Positions 61,195 through 64,000 of a DNA stretch of 64,000 nt are shown here, in pieces. How positions within the stretch are numbered: the first letter of the stretch is position 1; the number at the start of each line of letters is the position of its first letter. Both the position numbers and the translations under genes were made by a program. The stretch lies in the NCBI GenBank assembly GCA_019236735.1, contig JAFAIM010000052.1, positions 1 to 64,000 on the forward strand, written 5' to 3'. The notes under the pieces are model-generated. The model did not search any database. It was not told the DNA's origin and saw nothing but the letters and a program-made list of their open reading frames with translations. Origin of the DNA: Burkholderiaceae bacterium (GTDB lineage Bacteria > Pseudomonadota > Gammaproteobacteria > Burkholderiales > Burkholderiaceae_F).

Positions 61195-61647
61195 ATGCAA
61201 GTAATCCTTCTGGAAAAGCTGGGCCATTTGGGCCAGCTCGGTGATGTCGTCAAAGTCAAGGACGGCTTTGCGCGCAACTACCTGATCCCGCAAGGCAAGG
61301 CGAAGCGCGCCACCGAGGCGGCACTCAAGGAGTTCGAGGGCCGGCGCGCCGAGCTGGAAAAGGCACATGCCGATCGGCTGGAGGCGGCACAAGGGGTCGG
61401 CGGCCGTTTGGCGGGCCTGACCGTGCAGATTCCGGCCCGCGCGGGCGTCGACGGACGCCTGTTCGGGTCGGTCACAAACTACGACATCGCCGAGGCGGTC
61501 AACCAGCAAGGTTTCCAGATCACCAAGGCCCAAGTCCGAATGCCGCAGGGTCCGCTCAAGACGGTGGGCGATCACAAAGTCCAGCTTGCGCTTCACTCGG
61601 ACGTGGTGGTCGAAATCACGGTCTCGGTCCTGAGCGACGCCGCCTGA
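61195..61647 (+). CDS. rplI: 50S ribosomal protein L9 (bL9)
   Basis: Elongated large-subunit protein of 150 residues. The N-terminal domain has [19 protein letters not shown] and [14 protein letters not shown] long central helix is rich in Glu, Ala and Arg, and the C-terminal domain contains [26 protein letters not shown] supplies the ribosome-binding site. It closes the ribosomal-protein operon, and dnaB begins 61 bases later. Confidence 0.97.
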   Translation: MQVILLEKLGHLGQLGDVVKVKDGFARNYLIPQGKAKRATEAALKEFEGRRAELEKAHADRLEAAQGVGGRLAGLTVQIPARAGVDGRLFGSVTNYDIAEAVNQQGFQITKAQVRMPQGPLKTVGDHKVQLALHSDVVVEITVSVLSDAA

Positions 61648-61708
61648 GCTGCCGGCGGCCATTTCGGTCAACAGCGTCAACAGCGCGATCGACAGCACGA
61701 TCGACGCC

Positions 61709-63094
61709 ATGAGCTCGACGCCGGCCGATGCCCAGCTGGCGGCGGTGCGCACGCCGCCGCATTCAGTCGAGGCCGAGCAGTCGGTTCTGGGCGGTTTGCT
61801 GCTGGACAACAACGCGTGGGATCGAATCGGCGATCGGCTGGCGGTCGAAGATTTCTACCGGCACGACCACCGCCTGATCTTCCAGCAAATTTCACGTCTG
61901 ATCGATCAGAACAAACCGGCCGACACCGTGACGGTGTTCGAGGGCCTGCAGCTGGCCGGGCGGGCCGGCGACTGTGGCGGGCTGGCGTACTTGAACGCGC
62001 TCGCGCAAAACACTCCCTCGGCCGCGAATATCCGACGCTACGCGGAAATCGTGCATGAGCGCGCCATTTTGCGGCGTCTGGTCACGGTCGGCGAGGAGAT
62101 CGCGGTCTCGGCACTCGAACCACAAGGCCGGGACGCCAAGCAAATCCTGGATGATGCGGAAGGCAAAGTGTTCCGGATCGCGGAGCAGGGTGCCCGCGAC
62201 CGCGCCGGCTTCGTCCGCCTCGAACCGCTGCTGACGCGCGTGGTCGAGCGGGTGCAGGAGCTGTTCGAGCGAGCGGGCGCGAGCGACGTCACCGGCGTGC
62301 CGACCGGGTTCGTTGACCTGGACTCGAAGACCAGCGGCTTGCAGCCCGGCGATCTAGTTGTCATCGCGGGACGTCCCTCGATGGGAAAGACCGCACTTGC
62401 ACTGAACATCGGCGAGCACGTGGCAATCGACCTTGAAATGCCGGTTGCGCTCTTCTCGATGGAAATGGGGGCATCGCAGGTCGCGCTTCGGATGCTGGGC
62501 TCGGTCGGGCGCATTGACCAGCAGCGGCTTCGCACCGGACGTCTGAACGATGAGGACTGGCCGCGCCTGACCGAAGCGATCGAGCGGATGCATGCTGCGC
62601 CGCTGTATATCGACGAAACGGCAGCGTTGAACGCGCTGGAGCTGCGCGCTCGTGCGCGGCGCCTCGCACGCGAATACAAGCAGCTGGGCTTAGTGATCGT
62701 CGATTACCTGCAACTGATGACCGCCACCGCGACCGGTGAAAACCGCGCAACCGAGATCTCGGAGATCTCGCGCTCGCTCAAGGCGCTCGCCAAGGAGCTG
62801 AAAGTCCCCGTCGTGGCCCTTTCCCAGCTGAACCGGACCGTCGAATCCCGCACCGACAAGCGCCCGGTGATGTCGGATCTGCGCGAGTCGGGCGCGATCG
62901 AGCAGGACGCCGACGTGATTCTGTTCATTTACCGCGACGAAGTTTACAACCCGGACACCTCCGACAAGGGCATCGCCGAGATCATCATCGGCAAGCAGCG
63001 CAACGGCCCGATCGGGCGGGTGAACCTGCGCTTCGGCGGCGAGTTCACGCGCTTCGACAATCTGGCGCGGGGGGCCGGCCCGCAGTTCGCGTAG
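61709..63094 (+). CDS. dnaB: Replicative DNA helicase DnaB
   Basis: Hexameric 5'-3' helicase that unwinds the replication fork. It has 461 residues. The N-terminal domain (PPHSVEAEQSVLGGLLLDN) and the C-terminal RecA-like domain are both complete. Walker A is AGRPSMGKTALA, the Walker B region is LGLVIVDYLQLM, and SQLNRTVESRTDKRPVMSDLRESGAIEQDAD (by position about 371-400) is the conserved motif H3/H4. It has no intein. The following 92 bases contain nothing recognised before the convergent phoH gene. Confidence 0.97.
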   Translation: MSSTPADAQLAAVRTPPHSVEAEQSVLGGLLLDNNAWDRIGDRLAVEDFYRHDHRLIFQQISRLIDQNKPADTVTVFEGLQLAGRAGDCGGLAYLNALAQNTPSAANIRRYAEIVHERAILRRLVTVGEEIAVSALEPQGRDAKQILDDAEGKVFRIAEQGARDRAGFVRLEPLLTRVVERVQELFERAGASDVTGVPTGFVDLDSKTSGLQPGDLVVIAGRPSMGKTALALNIGEHVAIDLEMPVALFSMEMGASQVALRMLGSVGRIDQQRLRTGRLNDEDWPRLTEAIERMHAAPLYIDETAALNALELRARARRLAREYKQLGLVIVDYLQLMTATATGENRATEISEISRSLKALAKELKVPVVALSQLNRTVESRTDKRPVMSDLRESGAIEQDADVILFIYRDEVYNPDTSDKGIAEIIIGKQRNGPIGRVNLRFGGEFTRFDNLARGAGPQFA

Positions 63095-63186
63095 GGCTGC
63101 GGATCATTGGCTACGGGAGATTGGCTTTGGCCGCCTCGGTGAATCGGGCCAAGGGCAGTAGCGACAGGATTCACCCTACATCGCCA

Positions 63187-64000
63187 CTAGAGCGCCTCGG
63201 CTGCGTGATCGGCCAGCCGGGAGCGCTCGCCCCGCAGCAGCGTGACGTGGCCGGCATGCGGCCAGCCCTTGAACCGGTCCACCACGTACGTCAGGCCGGA
63301 GCTTCCCTCGGTCAGATACGGCGTGTCGATCTGCGCGATGTTGCCCACGCAGACGACCTTGGTGCCGGGGCCTGCGCGCGTGATCAACGTCTTCATCTGC
63401 TTCGGGGTGAGGTTCTGCGCCTCGTCGATGATCAGGTATTTGCTGATGAACGTGCGGCCGCGCATGAAGCTCATCGCCTTGATTCGGATCCGGCTGCGGA
63501 TCAGATCCGTGGCCGCTGCTCGGCCCCAATCGCCGGCAGCGTCTCCGCCCCGATTCAGCACCTCGAGGTTGTCCTCCAACGCGCCCATCCACGGCGCCAT
63601 CTTCTCCTCTTCGGTTCCCGGCAGGAAGCCAATGTCCTCTCCGAGCGGAACGGTCGCGCGTGTGACGATGATCTCTGAATAGCGGCGCGACTCCAGCGTC
63701 TGCGCCAGTCCCGCCGCCAGACCCAGCAGCGTCTTGCCCGTGCCGGCCTGCCCGATCAGCGTGACGAAGTCGCACTCCGCGTCCATCAGTAGGTTCAACG
63801 CGAAGCTCTGTTCACGGTTGCGCGCGGTAATTCCCCATACCGAATTCTTCGCGTGCAGGTAGTCCCGCAGCACCCGCAGCACAGCGGTCTTTCCGCGGAT
63901 CTCCTTGACCTGGGCGTAGAACGGCGGAGTGGCCGATTCCAAGAACACGAACTGGTTGATCAGCAGCTCCGACACCAGCGGGCCGGCGATTCGGTAAAAA
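63187..64000 (-). CDS. PhoH family protein, C-terminal part (gene runs off the window)
   Basis: ATPase-domain half of a PhoH/YlaK-type protein. The Walker A motif is IGQAGTGKTLLGLA. EIIVTRATVPLGEDIGFLPG, YLIIDEAQNLTPKQMKTLITRAGPGTK (by position) with Walker B IIDEAQ, and GEPGQID-like VVCVGNIAQID are typical of PhoH. The frame continues past 64000 in sensible sequence, so the missing N-terminal part probably carries a PIN-type nuclease domain as in other PhoH2-like proteins. That is inference from family knowledge. The gene converges on dnaB. Confidence 0.92.
   Translation of the reverse strand, partial: FYRIAGPLVSELLINQFVFLESATPPFYAQVKEIRGKTAVLRVLRDYLHAKNSVWGITARNREQSFALNLLMDAECDFVTLIGQAGTGKTLLGLAAGLAQTLESRRYSEIIVTRATVPLGEDIGFLPGTEEEKMAPWMGALEDNLEVLNRGGDAAGDWGRAAATDLIRSRIRIKAMSFMRGRTFISKYLIIDEAQNLTPKQMKTLITRAGPGTKVVCVGNIAQIDTPYLTEGSSGLTYVVDRFKGWPHAGHVTLLRGERSRLADHAAEAL

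Overview
The window is chromosomal DNA, GC-rich and densely coding, from a betaproteobacterium, most likely of the order Burkholderiales. The assignment rests on several gene orders typical of that class: prfB-lysS; a recJ partner of the RpfE/phosphoglycerate-mutase type; lolC-lolD; thrS-infC-rpmI-rplT-pheS-pheT-ihfA-merR-tRNA-Pro; ndk-rlmN-pilW-rodZ-ispG-hisS-yfgM-bamB-der-hfq-hflX-hflK-hflC-DUF2065-hisZ-purA; and rpsF-priB-rpsR-rplI-dnaB. The presence of priB and of hisZ agrees with this. The species cannot be named from the sequence alone.

Layout. 1-2416: end of the isc iron-sulfur operon (hscA, fdx, iscX) and a cupin gene. 2464-6648, minus strand: a glutathione S-transferase-like gene, then prfB-lysS-NUDIX, with prfB carrying the programmed +1 frameshift. 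6649-12005: an accessory interval between prfB and recJ holding a frameshifted DUF5681 gene, a PQQ-dependent dehydrogenase, a DUF302 secreted protein and a membrane protein split by a frameshift. 12006-26455: recJ, an RpfE/PGM-like gene, lolC-lolD, tatD, comEC, a hydrolase, an amino-acid permease, mtfA, relA and an OlsB-like acyltransferase. 26633-34403: tRNA-Val, the thrS-infC-rpmI-rplT-pheST-ihfA-merR block and tRNA-Pro. 34479-39902: a lipoprotein, surE-pcm-nlpD (with no rpoS following), a 3'-5' exonuclease and rlmD. 40022-56559: one long plus-strand run from ndk to purA and a phosphoribosyltransferase, interrupted by a palindromic MITE-like element inserted exactly in the ndk stop codon. 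56566-64000: an antisense tRNA-Leu, rnr-rlmB, the S6/PriB/S18/L9 operon, dnaB and a truncated phoH-family gene.

How the genes work together. Most of the window is housekeeping: translation (three aminoacyl-tRNA synthetases, IF3, RF2, six ribosomal proteins, rRNA methyltransferases RlmD, RlmN and RlmB, Der, HflX), envelope biogenesis (LolCD, BamB, YfgM, NlpD, RodZ, PilW), FtsH control (HflKC), replication and repair (DnaB, PriB, RecJ, ComEC) and stress signalling (RelA, Hfq, RNase R). Many neighbours overlap by 1-11 bases (ATGA or GTGA junctions), so translational coupling is the rule.

I found no CRISPR array, rRNA, intact transposase or recognisable defence system, and nothing that looks like a wholly new multi-gene system. 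The observations most worth checking are the MITE that regenerates the ndk stop codon, the decaying accessory interval between prfB and recJ, the absence of rpoS after nlpD, the AUC start of infC, the RF2 recoding site, a tRNA-Leu promoter lying across the rnr start codon, and tandem repeats in hflX and upstream of priB.
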